A stretch of 64,000 bases of DNA from positions 14,436,213 to 14,500,212 of the forward strand of contig OZ234493.1 in NCBI GenBank assembly GCA_965153455.1. Reading direction: 5' to 3'. The DNA is from Sphagnum compactum (Eukaryota > Bryophyta > Sphagnopsida > Sphagnales). How positions within the stretch are numbered: the stretch's first letter is position 1; each line of letters opens with the position of its first letter. Positions 34,531-47,664 of the stretch are shown here, in pieces. Below the pieces are notes generated by a model that ran no database searches, was not told the origin of the DNA, and saw nothing but the letters and a program-made list of their open reading frames with translations. A program made the translations under genes and the position numbers.

Positions 34531-36671
34531 AACTAGTAGAAATCCTGTCATTTGCAACTAGTCACTATGCAATTGGCATGTTATTAGCTGTCGTTTGCAA
34601 TTATTTCGATCATGTTTGCAATTACAAATTTCGTATTTTATAATTTTTGGGCCATATAATTATGTGTGCAACTAAATGTGCACATGGACACATGTTATAA
34701 AAATGATGGCCTAAATTTATACATACTTAAATTAGTATGCTTAATATATCTACATAGACTATGTATAATAATATTATGTACCTCTAGCACTAAAGTTAAA
34801 CCCATGTTAACTAAGGCTAGCCGAAACTAACCTAGGTTAAAATAATCATGACTAAATTAAGTTAGGCTAAACTAGTTATGGCTAATCTAAATTAAGCTAA
34901 ATTAAATCAAGTTAAACTAACCATGGCTAAATTAAACTAGGATAAACTAAATTATGCTAAATTAATTTAAGTTAAACTAACCATGGTTTAAATATGTATT
35001 GTAAGTTTTCAAATTTTATTTGTCAAATACATTTAAGTATTTTTTTTGGCAAGTAGAATTTTTTTGTTTTATTTTATTTTGATTCTTTTCAAAAATTGTA
35101 AATTTAATTAAACAAAAATATTCATAATTAATTAATATGATAATATTATAAATTATTATAAATAATCATAATTATTAATCAAACATTTATATATATTAAA
35201 TAGGTATTATATATTTATATTTTATTATTTATGTTAAAATATTTATGGTAAATAGGTTACACTAATTAACTTACAAATACCCAAAAATCCTGAGTTAATT
35301 ACTAGTTTAAACTAGATAATAATATTAAAATAATATTTTCATTATAAATAATTATAATTATTAAAAATATCTTACAATCATCTTTGAAGTGTAAAAAAAA
35401 AGCAGCAATAAAAAATTAACAAGAAAAACAAGCTTCCAAGTTACAAAACATAATTTATTTTTTTTCTTTTTTTTGGACCCCTCCTATTTTCAAACCTCAT
35501 AACTTTCTTATTTTTTATTCATTTTAAACGATTTAAAATGTTATAGGAGCGCCACCTAAAGTTCTACGAATCATCTCTCAACTCTAATAGCACCACAACA
35601 ACATACAAGGAACTTTTTGGGTGTTTGAGAACCGGCCTTTGTAATGTTCAATGGTTTTTGTTTTTGAATTCTTGACCCCCTTTACTTTGGGGGCCATAAC
35701 TTTCTCATTTTTCATATGTTTTCAATGATTTTTAGTGTGTCAGATGCACTAAGAAAAAAGTTTTGTTTGGACACCAAAAACAATGGAGCCCTCCTCAGGC
35801 TGGGTTATTCTAATATAATAGTTGCATCTAATGTGCAACTAAGTTGGTTCTTGAGGTTTGCAATGGAATTTTTTATCCCTTTGGCTTCAAATTCAATTTG
35901 GCACAATATATAACTAGGGGCAATAGCTATGAACTAACCAAATACCAAGTGCCATTGAAGATGAGTGAATAAAAAAAGGTTGACCTTTATAAACCTTAAA
36001 AGTAAAATTGTATTATTCTAAACCTACCTATATAACCTAAGCTTAGCTACTATTCAACCTATTTACATACCTAAGTAACCTACCTACCTAGTAGGGTTTA
36101 ATAAATACTACCTATGTAGGCCCCATGTGTCAACATCTTATTAGCCTTAAATTGGACGACTTAGATTTCATTAATTAATATTTTTAAATTAAAAAATAGG
36201 TGGGCTTTAATTGCCACATGTCACCATATAATTGGTGTTTCAAAATGGACATTTGTCAAATGGTCAATGAACATTCCATGGTGTGCCACGTGTCATCATC
36301 TTAATGGCAGAAATTTTAGCGATTAAAATTAGTCCAATGAATTTCTAATTTTGAAAACACAAAAATAATTTTTAAATGACACATGTCCACAAATAAGTCG
36401 TCCAATTTTTCAACATGTGTCATACTTTGATTTGTTGCATTATAGTTGCAAGGAGAGTTGCACATAAGGTGCAACTACATTTGGATTGGTATGTATGGAT
36501 GAACATGTATATTAGCACCATATATACATGTTGTATATGAAGTGTCGCATGCAATTAAATGTCATGTGCAACTTGTCTTAGGCAACTACATGAATTTGTA
36601 ATTGCATGTGTCACATGCAACTGAATTTTAATTACAAATTACAGTTGCATAACCCAAAGGTTTTACTAATA
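34531..36671. mobile_element. CACTA-like (En/Spm) non-autonomous element
   Basis: The left end reads AACTAGTAGAAATCC, close to the CACTA-type terminus CACTAGTAGAAA. The right end, as reverse complement, reads TATTAGTAAAACC. Just inside both ends the motif TGCAACT/AGTTGCA (and TTGCAATTA) occurs many times in both orientations, at about 34555-34680 and 36430-36655. This is the subterminal repeat pattern of CACTA elements. The interior (about 2.1 kb) has a CTAAATTAAGTTAAACTAACC-type low-complexity tract at 34795-34990 and no transposase. A 3-bp target duplication could not be established (TTT and TTA flanks), so limits are approximate. Confidence 0.45.
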
Positions 36672-37492
36672 TTATACAAAATTTTAAAATCAAACTTAAT
36701 GATTTTTGTAAAAATCAACAACTGGCCAACATTGGTTTGAATATCAAATTTAAAAATGATAAACATTCTCCTCATGGATAATAAATGTGAACTACACAAA
36801 CCAACCAATTATTTGACTTTTGTGAAGTCTATAACATGTTTTGACAACTTGTGCATCTTTAGATTCCTAAACAAAATAGTTTTATGAACCATAAAATATC
36901 AAAATATTCATTAAAAGTTATTGAATAAACTTTGTTAACTTTTGAAGATCACAATGAATCAAATTAGTATGTTGTTTCGCTACTATTTTTACCTAAATTC
37001 CATATAAGCAGATTTTGACGTGCTTATGTATGTTGTAAGAAACATGTTATTTTTAATTTGCACACTTTTGATTTTCCATTTGTATCTCTCAAGCTTCATT
37101 AAAAGATTATTTTAAAAACTTGGGTAGCATGAGATGAACATCACAAATTTAACATGCAACGAATTAATAATGAAAATATTGCAAAGTTCATTCATTCATA
37201 GGTTCATACATTTTACACACAAACATTATGCATTGAAAACATGTTTGACACTTAAATAAATGTGTTGGCGGATAAAGTACGAATGTATGAATGAACAAAT
37301 GTCACACGAATTGCACATCTTGCAATAATTTGTATGTCAAATGTGTTTTCAATGCATGATATTAGTGTGTGAAACGTACGAATTATGAATGAACTAATGT
37401 TACATGATTTCCATTTTTAAGTTGTGAGATGTTATGTTTGTGATGAAGGTCTAATAGCTAAATGTTTAAAGTTTTCCCATTTGTCAATGTTA
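36672..37492. other. AT-rich intergenic DNA
   Basis: No gene or repeat recognised apart from a partial internal similarity around ATTCATACGTT-TCACAC words near 37190-37400. Confidence 0.4.
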
Positions 37493-38491
37493 TGTTGACA
37501 TATTTCATCCAAGTTTTACATCTTTGTACAATATTCATCCACTAGATAAAATTGTTGTTTTAAGGTGAAAACACACTAAGATGTTACCAAAAAATTGATG
37601 TATAAAAAATTTGATGGCACACATTAAACTGAAATTTTGATGACACCATTTAGTTATCTTAAAACACAAGCAAAAAATTTTAAAATTTGCATGATAACTT
37701 TTTGAAATTCAAAGTTCATTTTGAATCAAAATTAATTTTGATATAATGGTTAAATGAAGAGGATTGGATAAAATCAATGTATATAGAATATTTAATTAAA
37801 TTTTTTTGATGGCCATAAGGTTTCATGTTTATGGTTCATGAAACATTACCAAAAACTCTTAAAACAAAATAAAACGCAATGCCCATTTATAGAATTTATT
37901 CCTTTCTAATATGTTCTTCGATATGGTAGTGATTTTCTCTAAAAAAAAGAGATTGTTATGCATGTACTGTTAAACAAATGCAAAAAACACATTTTTTGAA
38001 TGAAATTTTTTTCAAAACCTTTAAACTTGACCATAGGTATAATTAATGCATATCAATATCATACACCATAAAAAAATTCACCCAATAATTCCACCCTCAA
38101 CCTTAGTTTTGAAATATATGTGCAAATTTTCAAACCTTGTGATGAATATTATTTTGTCACAAATATATTCCATATGTTCAAGTTTTTTAGTTTTTTTTGG
38201 ATTTTTAAAAAATTGATTATATTAAGTTTAAAGTTCATCAAATATACTTAACACAAACAAAAATAATTCAAATACGTTGTCTATATGTTACTAAAAAAGA
38301 TAATTATAAAACTAAGTATATACTTGTGATTACAATTTCGGGGGGGCTTAGTGTGCTTTCACCCTTTAGTGATTTTTTAACAAAATTACACACTTCAAAT
38401 AATTTAATAAGAGATTAGGCTTAAAAAAGATATTTAATGGACCTTTTTGGTATCCAAATCAATTATTCAATACAATGCATATTATGTAGCA
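37493..38491 (+). mobile_element. 5' LTR of a Copia retrotransposon, split by a MITE
   Basis: Begins TGTTGACATA and ends TGTAGCA. It aligns with the 3' LTR (45340-45528) across both halves: CATCCAAG...CATCCACTA-ATAAAATT before the insertion, and TTAGTGAT...TATTTAATGGACC...CAAATCAAT after it. Removing the 803-bp MITE and one TTA leaves about 193 bp, against 189 bp in the 3' LTR. Confidence 0.8.
37563..38365. mobile_element. MITE (AGGGTGAAAGCACACTA family, copy 2) in the LTR
   Basis: Left end AGGTGAAAACACACTAAG. The right end in reverse complement is AGGGTGAAAGCACACTAAGC. It is flanked by TTA on both sides (37560-37562, 38366-38368), while the uninterrupted 3' LTR has one TTA at the matching site. 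This fixes both the boundaries and the 3-bp target duplication. TTA fits PIF/Harbinger-type elements. No coding region inside. Confidence 0.85.
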
Positions 38492-38494
38492 ATT

Positions 38495-38506
38495 TGGTAG
38501 TAGAGC
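38495..38506 (+). other. Primer-binding site of the Copia element
   Basis: TGGTAGTAGAGC lies three bases after the LTR end and matches the usual plant PBS TGGTATCAGAGC (initiator Met-tRNA 3' end) at 10 of 12 positions. Confidence 0.7.
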
Positions 38507-41500
38507 AAAGTAAACCATCTTCATATGCAGACTCTTCAAAATAGTTTATTGTTTTTCCATCTATATTTTTTTATCACAATGGAAAACTACAAGGAATTGC
38601 GAAAGAATATGAAATTGGAAGAAATTTCAAACTATGTTGTATGGAGTTTTAAAAAACAACAAATTATGATGAAGGAGAAGACCTAGATTTGCATGAATGC
38701 AGGAATAACATTCTAGTGTTTAAGAAAATATTACCTACTATTGCCATTAGTTTAAAACAATGGTACTACCATTGAATGGGATTTCGTAGATGTTGAAGTT
38801 GTTAAGAAGGGGAAGGCATTGACTTTTAAAAAGGTTCACATTTGTTTTGAAATCTACATTAAATATTGAAGAGTTGAAAGTTAAGCTTTGACTATTGTCA
38901 CTTTGTTAATGATGGATAATGTGTTTCTAAACATTATGCATTTCAATGATCATATCTTAATGTGGAATATACTTAAAAATTTGTATTGAATTTAATGCGA
39001 TTCTAGAATATTGATGTTAAAAAACAAGTTGCACATCTTTCCGTGTTTGAATCTAAGAATATAAAAAATAACTTGAAAAACATGAACATACTAATAACCT
39101 AAGTTTTTTTCTTTTGGTGTGATAGTCTTTGACGTTGAGCTAATATATTTGGTGATAAATGTGTTGTTTGGCAACTGTAGCAACTACAGTCAAATCCTTG
39201 CAACTTGAGACATCATCCCTTCATTCATCAAATTGGAAAGAATTTTAGTGCAAGAAGAATTTATGAAAGATGTTATTTAATCAAAGATTCGAGAAGACAA
39301 AGTCATGTTGGTTCAAAGATGCTATTATATTCATGATCTAAGACAAGAAACTATGTCATACCTCAACAAGTTAATATGGAACACCATTCAAAGTTAAAGG
39401 TTTTTGCCCAAACTAAGGGTAGGATCAATATTAGGCATTGATTGGAGGCCAAGGGTGTTTTAACTAGTGTTGCATAGTTCTTCCTTTTGGAAAGAACCTT
39501 TGGTCTTGGTATTAACATTATAAAATTGATTTGGAGGTTCTTTGGGTGGGGGTTTGCACCCCATTTTTCCAATTTCTTTACCTTTTGATTCCAACTCTAG
39601 CACATTTCAAATTGAAGAACCTTCAATTATGGTTCAAAAATTAAATTTGGTTCCATGTACACATTCCCCAATGCTAGAAACTATGTGGGTACAAAATTCT
39701 ACAAATAATTAAAACTAGGCTTTGTGTAGGTATGGAATTCAACAATTGTTTAAAATTAATACTTAACTATAAACTTTAGCTTATTTATTTACATTTATTT
39801 TAGAATTCTTATTTAAAGATCTTGAGCTTGTTTTCAAGAATAGTTTTTCATGATTCCAAATCTAACAAAAGATTAATTCCATGATTTAGGGATTGTGCTA
39901 GTTCCAACAAAAGGGTGTCAATTTAGGTCTGGGTCACAAAACCTAAACACAAACCCTTGGTTTTTACCCTACAAACCAAATACCCTCACAATTTTACTTT
40001 TAACCATTACAATGGATTTGTGCGACAAGGAGATTACAATTATAATGCACTCTGTAACCACTATGGTAGTCCTTATCATTCCTCTCAAGATTGTGGCATT
40101 TGTGAGATGGAAGATGAACTTGCTAAAGTAACGTTATCAAAAGGGAAGCTAGTTAATGTTGAAAGTAGATAGAAAAGAAAGAATTCACTTTGAAAGGGAA
40201 ATGAAAAACTATAGCCCAAGTCATAGAAGCATGCCTCACCTCAACTTGCATAGTTGTACCCAAAGATAGTGCTAAGAAAGAGTGCACTTAGATATTAGTG
40301 CAAGTGAGTACATTATGGGCAACAAAAAGTTGCTTGAAAATTTGCAAGATGAATATAAATTTATTGTCAAAATAATAGGAGGCCAACATCTTCCCAGGTG
40401 AAACATCCCTTGTAGTTGATGGTGGAATAAAAACTACTGATATTCTCTATGTTCTTGGCATCACTAAATTTTTTTTATTAGTATGTGCCTTTGTAAACTT
40501 TGGATTTTTTGGATTTTGTGTCTTCTTTAACCACACAACATAGGTGTTTGATAAACACAATCATAGTAAAATCTACCTAAAGGGCACAAGAGATCCCTTC
40601 AACAAACTATACAAACTACGAGTCAATTCAACCTATACATAAATTCATGCAATAGTAAATAATGTAGAAGATACACCAACAATAATAGATTTATGGCACA
40701 AAAAGAATTGGTGATAACAACTATTAGTCATTATACCATTTATCACAAAGAGGATTCATTATTTGATTACCAAATATGCCCCTAGTTAAACATTTTTTTG
40801 AAAGTTGCATGTATGGCAAAAGTCAAAACAAGCGATTTCCAAAATCCAATAGTATAACTACAACCAGACCTTTACAATTGGTTCATACTAACCTTTGTAA
40901 CCCATTTAAATCATCTTTAAAAAGTCACAGGTATAACTTGACCTAATTAATTGATAACTTAACAAGAAAACTTGGATCTATTGTGATGTTAACAAGGATC
41001 AAACCATGTCCAATTGTTTCAAATTCAGAAAGAAATGGAAAAAAATACATGAAAGAAAATATATTGCTTGAGGTCAAATACATGTCTAAAATATTCATTA
41101 AATATTGTAAGGATGAGGGGATCCATCACCAATTTATCACATACTATTCCCCTCAACAAAATAAAATGGTTTTGCGAAAGATCAGGCATGTCCAAAAATT
41201 AAATCATCTAACAAGCATGGTTGTGACAACAAAATTGTTTATATACCTTTGCGAAGAGAAAGCTAATGAATACATCTCTTATTAGAACCTTGAAATTCAA
41301 AACTAAAATATACAAACCAAATTTACCAAACCTACAAGTCTATGGTAATATTGCTTACATTCACATCCCAAAATAAAAGAAAATGATACTTGAACTTTGA
41401 AAACTTAATTTGAGTTGGTTATTATAAGAGTCAAAGGCTTGTAGATGTTATTTAACCTAGTGACAAGGAAATTTTTAATAAAATATGTTTTTTTTAATGC

Positions 41501-44042
41501 AAACACACTCGAAATCCAATGTCATTCCTCAATTATTATAGATGACAATTTATTGAATATTATAGGAAGACACCGAACTAACAAAATTGTAGTAGCAAAT
41601 TACATAAGAAGTGATGACTAACTTACTTAGGTTTAGCTCCCAACAACTCTAGATATGCATGATCTATTTGAAACTCCCACTATAAATAAACTAGCCTTAA
41701 CCTTTGAATTAGAACTACAAACTGTTCAATTAGAATTACCAATTCCTTTTGAGTTTGTTTTTAAAAGTGATATTGACAACTTGCCACCATCATATCTTGC
41801 ACCCCTTGACCTAGTAATTCTCCCACTTGAATAATTAATCGAATTACCTTTTACTCAATTTAAAAAAATTAAAATAAAATGAATAAAAAAAATTCATTTA
41901 AATGATTTTAATGTGTTTCAACGACAAGCTTTGACGAATGTGTTGGGTGCAAGCAAGATATTTTGGACATGTTACCTTGTTTTCTACTTGAAAACATGAA
42001 AAAGATAATTTAAAAAACTTCTAACCTTCCTTTAGCATTTGAAAATAAATGAAACTTTTAGTTTTTTTCACAAGCATCTATAGCTTCCCTCGAGCTTCTC
42101 AAAGCAATTTGTGTCATATCATTTGGACTAATACCTCAACAGTATCCCCAACATCACATCATTTTCAAAGGTTGGGGATGCATATAATTATGAAAACAAA
42201 TTCTATTAACCGAAAAAATAATATTAGACTGTTCATCACATCAATATTGAGGCGTTTGACAAAAAAACCAAATACTTACAAAAATTTCACCTATTTTCAA
42301 ATACTTGAACTTTATTTTTCAATTTGCCACAAATTTTAGGTCCATTTCAAGTACTTGCAAGTAGTTTAATATACATGATTATAACAATTTAGCTTTTGAA
42401 ATCCATGTAAACAAAAGTTTAAAAAAAACTTGCCCAAAAAAATTATTATCCCCATAAAATCATCTACTTGTTAATTCTTTTATTTAGAGACCCCAATATT
42501 TTGTTGCTTACATTACTTTTTATGTATACTTTACCATGCTTTCACCCTATTCTTGTTTTAAATTTGCTAGATACAATAGGCGATGATGTGTCGTTTAAAG
42601 AATCAATTGACTATCATGGCTCAAGATCAAACATGGAAAATGAGATGGGTTCCATCTTAAAAACTAGACATGGTTTTTGCCTGACCTTCCTCTTTAAAAG
42701 GAAACACCAAATTAATGTTAAGTGGGTCTTTAAAACAATAATAGGTCTAGAAAAGGATAAAGTAAAATTAAAGGCCCATTTAATGGCTCATAGTTTTGAA
42801 TACAAAGCAAATATAAATTCTACCAAAACCTTTGTTGCAAGGGTAAAATGTACACTATAAGAATTGTCATTTCAAGTTAGCGATGTTGAATCGCTAGGAA
42901 TACATCAATTATATATTAAAACAACATTCTTGCATGGTCAATTGCAAGAGGATGTATTCTTGTTATAACTAAATGACTTTAGATAAAAAGGAAAAAATCG
43001 TTTAATGTGCAAGTTACACAAAGGCATTTATGGCCTTGAGCAAAGTTAAAGAACTTGGTATCAATGAATATATACATATTTATGGGAAAATGGCTTGATC
43101 AAGAACAATGCAAATTCTAACCTATACATCATGCATAACAAAGGTGATATTCTTATTTTCATATTGTATGTCAACAGTTAGTTCATAACATGTGATGATA
43201 CTAAAAAAAACATGATTGAAACAAATTTTTAGAGATGAATTTGACATGGTAGATTGAGGAAAGGTTTAGAAAATAAATTGGAATCCAATTTTATCATTAT
43301 AGCCAAAGAATTTTCTTGCATCAAACTGATATGCCAACTCATTACTTCAAAAATTCAATAAGACTGATTGTAAGCCTACTAATGTGCTTTTGGTTAAAGG
43401 TTTCAAATTGGTAGTTGAGACAAGTATTGATCTTGTAGGTGAAAATCATTATTGTCAAATGGTAAGAAGTTTGTTATATTATTGTGTTATTGGATTTGAC
43501 ATTCAATTTGAAATTAACATAGTAAGTAGATTCATGAGCTCTTTGCATCATGTGTTATATTAATGATACCATGGATTATGGCATATTATGTGAAAAGGGA
43601 GCACTACCACAACTAATTGGATACATGAATGTGGATTGGGCATTTGATTTTAACATAATAAGATGAATTGGAAGTTACCTATTCAATTTTAAGTTTTGCC
43701 CCATCATTTGGCAATAAAAAAGATAGACCATTATTTTTTATATTCAACAAAGTTTTAATATCAGGCTATTGTGGGTGGAGCATAAAAAGCCATATGGTTC
43801 AAAAGACTCCTTCATGAACTAAATCTTGGTGGTCCATCAATTACTTTCACTCACATTTCAATCACAATCTCAATTCATATTTTAACACAACAATCAAAGT
43901 ACATCACAATAATGAAAGATCTATAAAGTTAATTAAAAATCATGTGTTTCACGATTGTATAAAGCACAAAGAAATTCATTGTCACTTAACTAAAGAGAAA
44001 GTATAAAACAAACATATAGAATTATGTTACATACCTATAGCC
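38507..44042 (+). pseudogene. Copia gag-pol remnant, many stops
   Basis: Order is gag, protease, integrase, reverse transcriptase, RNase H, as in Copia. The gag zinc knuckle at 40053-40094 reads CNHYGSPYHSSQDC, where the second Cys of CX2CX4HX4C is Tyr. The protease active site near 40288 reads LDISAS for D-S-G-A-S, keeping the Asp. The integrase segment (about 41080-41200) has FIKYCKDEGIHHQF and YYSPQQN (pattern TPYTPQQNG). The RT start (42573-42856) has FKESIDYHGSRSNMENEM and KWVFKTI. The RNase H end near 43960-44034 has KHKEIHCHLTKEKV and ELCYIPI. Stops and frame changes are throughout, so this copy is inactive and old. Confidence 0.8.
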
Positions 44043-44784
44043 TAGGCCTCCTAAAATTATGGATTTCTAAAAATAGCACCTGAATTTCCATAAATAAGTT
44101 TGGAATTGTTCAAAAAATAGGAAAAAAATTATACACACGCGGCAACTGGTAGCGGGGTTTCCTCAATAGGGTCTAGCATTTTTGTTCGTCTGTGCGCCAT
44201 GAAGTCGATCCCATTCCAGATGAAGCACGCCCTGGAATTCGGCTTGGAGGTCGTCTTTAAAGATGCCAAAGGAGATGTGACCATGCGGTGCCTTTTCTGC
44301 GTCCACGAAGGCCGGGACAGCATGGAGGTCGGTGGTAGTTCGGGCCGCAAGCGAAAGGCAACCTTGAGGACGAACATTGTGATCTACTCAAGGTCTATAA
44401 TTCAGATTCGATTCTGAAAGCTGCAATCGATAAACAAGACCACTAGACATCATTCAACCTTAGATGGGACGTCTTATCGGCCAGTCGATTCGATTCCCTG
44501 CGTGCATTTGTTGGTGGTTTGGCCACCGTGTTCGCCAACACAACATCATTTGAGTGTGATTTTTTGATCTTTAAATGGGAGATGGACGAAAATTGGACCT
44601 CTTTGATGCATTTGTCATTGGAAGGTATCTTCGAAACTAAGCAGCAATCAATGTTGCAAGCATTAATTGCCTAAAATTGCTTGATAATACATAGTTCGGG
44701 CCGATCCATAATTCAAGTCCAGTAGTGTCCATAATTTAGCTTAATTTATTTAATTTATGAAAATCTATAACTTTATGAGGCCTG
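44043..44784 (+). mobile_element. hAT transposon, internal-deletion derivative
   Basis: The 742-bp element is bounded by a perfect 8-bp target duplication CTATAGCC (44035-44042 and 44785-44792). TIRs are TAGGCCTCCTAAAATTATGG at the left and, in reverse complement at the right, CAGGCCTCATAAAGTTATAG, with 20 of the first 24 positions matching. An 8-bp duplication and these TIRs fit the hAT superfamily. It lies inside the RNase H end of the Copia element, interrupting the frame at YIPI. Its higher GC content and better-preserved coding sequence mark it as younger than its host. Confidence 0.92.
44199..44673 (+). pseudogene. Truncated hAT-like transposase inside the element
   Basis: The N-terminal part (44199 to about 44360) contains FGLEVVFKDAKGD and MRCLFCVHEGRD, a BED-like zinc-binding start. 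It is joined, in another frame from about 44362, to the C-terminal part: DLLKVYNSDSILKAAID, one TAG, then RFDSLRAFVGGLATVF, FLIFKWEMDENW and LMHLSLEGIFETKQ, ending TAA at 44673. The C-terminal part is the dimerisation-like region of a transposase family I recall from oomycete and plant genomes. The central catalytic region is deleted. The element cannot move by itself but could be mobilised by a full-length relative. Confidence 0.75.
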
Positions 44785-44792
44785 CTATAGCC

Positions 44793-45339
44793 CATGCAAC
44801 TTGCAATTATTGTTACAAAAGAAAATTTAAATTTAAACAACATAGTCAAAAGGTTAGTGTTTTAAGCTTTTAATCTTTTTCCTAAACCATGTCCAAGTCT
44901 AAACTTAACCAATTTTTCTCTTTTGCTAATAAATTTGTAATAGAATTAGAGTTAACATTCTTTTCTTCATGCACTTGATGTTACATTTTAGGCTATTGTG
45001 GTATCTTGTTAAATTGGTAATTTTACATGAGGAGCAATCAACAACTTGATACTCAAAGTTTGTCATCATCTTAAGGAAAGGGGATTTTGGATAGTAATTA
45101 ATTCATTTACATTGACAATTGGTATTTCATGGGGCTATTGACTTTCAACTGAATGTTATTTACTTTAACTTTTCTCATTCTCACCTTTGCTTTCTAACAT
45201 TAGACCCATTAGAGGGGGACATGTTTCATTATTTGAAGTAGACTCAATAATTTTATAAATTAACCAAGGTAAGATTAGCAAAAACAAGATATGTTGTATA
45301 CCAAATAAAGTTTAACATGAAGACTTGTTTGAGAGGGGT
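44793..45339 (+). mobile_element. Copia 3' internal region and polypurine tract
   Basis: Continuation of the Copia element after the hAT insertion. GAGAGGGG directly before the 3' LTR (45331-45338) is a polypurine tract. No intact frame. Confidence 0.6.
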
Positions 45340-45528
45340 TGTTGACATATTGCATCCAAGTCTCTCATCCTTGTACACTACTCATCCACTAAATAAAATT
45401 ATTGTTTAGTGATCGGTTAACAATATTTCAGATAATAATTAAGTTAAAAAGATTAAGTTGAAGCAAGGTATTTAATGGACCCTCTTTGTATTCAAATCAA
45501 TAATCTACTATAATACATTCCATATACA
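45340..45528 (+). mobile_element. 3' LTR of the Copia retrotransposon
   Basis: Starts TGTTGACATATTGCATCCAA and ends ATATACA. It is the uninterrupted partner of 37493-38491. Many substitutions separate the two LTRs, so insertion is old. Flanking 5-bp target duplications are no longer recognisable. Confidence 0.75.
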
Positions 45529-47664
45529 AACATTCTATAAAATAGTGTAATGTGAGAAGCATTGGGAAACATCAAGGTGCTCAAACATTGTCACAAAAAG
45601 TTGCTTTTCTTTGATTGTGTGTAGATACCCATTGGATGTGCATTTTTGATCATTTGATTCTCCCTCATTTCAAGTCCAAATTCAGCAAATATTTTCACCA
45701 ACCTCATATGGAGGCCTTCTCTCTACCCTATAAATTTTTATCATCAATAAAGCATGGTAGCTTGGTCAAATCCTTCAAAACCTTCAAAAACATGAAAATT
45801 TTGAAAACCACTCATAACTAGTAGACTTGCACTTTCAATGGTGGGGATTTTCCATTCTTCAACCAAATTCCTTTTTTTTGGCGAACCAAAAGATTGAGCT
45901 TGAGGTCCCTTAAAACTCTACCAAGTTGAATTTTTAAAATGGTGACATTTTCTGTGACTATTGGGTGACTATGTAGTCACACCTCCCTTTTGTCACTTGG
46001 GACTGTTTTGGTCAAGTGCCAATTAAAAGTTAACCCATGTCAAGCCTATCAAATAAATTCTTGAATGAAGTCATGATGACTACTTGATAAACCGAGAACA
46101 AGTTGGCTATATTGGCTCATAACAATTAAACAAAATTTGAAGTGTGAGGTATTGTTCTAAAATAGAAGTGAGCAACATCTAAATCTTCAACATCAAAAAA
46201 ATAATTTGGATACAATCTCGTGAATTGGTTTTTGTTAAATTCAAAAAAATGGTTTTTTTTTTTTTTTGGATGTGGTGCTTATGGAGAATTGAAGGCCAAA
46301 AGGTTCACATACTTTGATGATAGCATGAAGAAAAACAAGATTTCAATCAACATTTTAGATGTGTTTTTTTGGATGAATGTGCTGTTCTTCCAATGAGAGC
46401 AAAAAAATACTCCTAAATCTTTAGGATATGACCTAGCATTAGAGGTTGATGAAGGCTACATGTCCTTACATGTTGATATCAGTTTGGCCATTGTTTAAAT
46501 CACCCCTCAGCTAGAACCTTGACATGAAATTTGGCAATCAATTTGACCTAAGGAAAATGGAGTCAAATATAAGCAGATCATCCTGGCTTTGCTAGTGTAC
46601 TACACAATTGAAGTGAGCAAAACCCTGTTCCATAAAATAATCTCAAATGTTGTCAGATGCTTGAAACCAGAAAGGATCTCTTGATGATCAATACAATTCA
46701 TTAATGAAAAAAAAAGCAGTCTGGGGTTGGATGATTTGCCTCTTAATTGGTGTAGGATGAGTTGTTAGCCTGTTCTTTGTCTAAAAAATATATTTTTATT
46801 ATTTTATGTTATTATATAAGGCCCAATCCCTAAGAATTGAATTTCTCACAAAAACCAGGATTTGATTATCATGACACATTCAATTTCTGGAAAGGGTTTG
46901 GTGAAGTTGCTTACTAGGCTATCTTGAAATACAATTAGGTCAGATGCAATCCCAGGCTCAGGAATTTGGTTTTTTCCTTCTCAAGAGAAGTACTTAAACA
47001 AATGTGTTGACTATCATTCAAAATGTATTTATGTACATGACCATCATTCTGTAGCCATGGATTTCAACTTAGATGAATGGAATCAGTCACCCAAGATGAT
47101 TTGTTGGCTGCTTCATCATGTAAACCATGATATGTGCACGGCAAGACCTAGCAGCTTGGGTTTCTCATCATTCACAATTTAGGAATAGCTTTGGGCAAAG
47201 AACAGAACACAATGGCAAAATGAATTTTGTGATGTATCGGAGTCGCCTTTAAATTTGATGTCATTATAGTCCAGGCCTGCAATAAGGCCTTCCCCTCTTT
47301 GTTGGGGTGACTTAGACTAAGATTCAGACACTCCTCAATAAATTCAATAAAATTATTATTTATATCCCTCACGTATTGTATAGTACACTGGAGTCTGGAT
47401 ATGCTCACAAATATGCTCATGAAGGCACTGCGATGATTGAACATGAAATTGAGTAGGTCATATTGGCCTGCACAACTTTCATCACCTTAATTTCATTCCT
47501 AATTTGCATACAAGTTGAGGTTTTGGGGGTGAGGGAGGTTTAGTGTTGGGAGTGGCCGCATTGAATGGATATATCAGTTATTTGATTCAAGGAACATATT
47601 AGTTGTAATCAGTGCTAAGTTGAACTGGAGAGATGAATAGTCTTAGTAATAAGTAATAAGCTTA
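45529..47664. other. Intergenic DNA, no gene recognised
   Basis: A T-rich run near 46253-46268 and scattered short open frames (for example 47172-47444, minus) without motif. Nothing else was recognised. Confidence 0.45.

Noticed and set aside
38520-38560. Extension of the Copia LTR beyond 38491
   Set aside because: A faint match to sequence after 45528 exists, but the primer-binding site at 38495 and equal LTR lengths favour an end at 38491.
44129-44377. Minus-strand frame of 82 codons in the hAT element
   Set aside because: It is antisense to the transposase fragment, whose sense frames match a transposase family.
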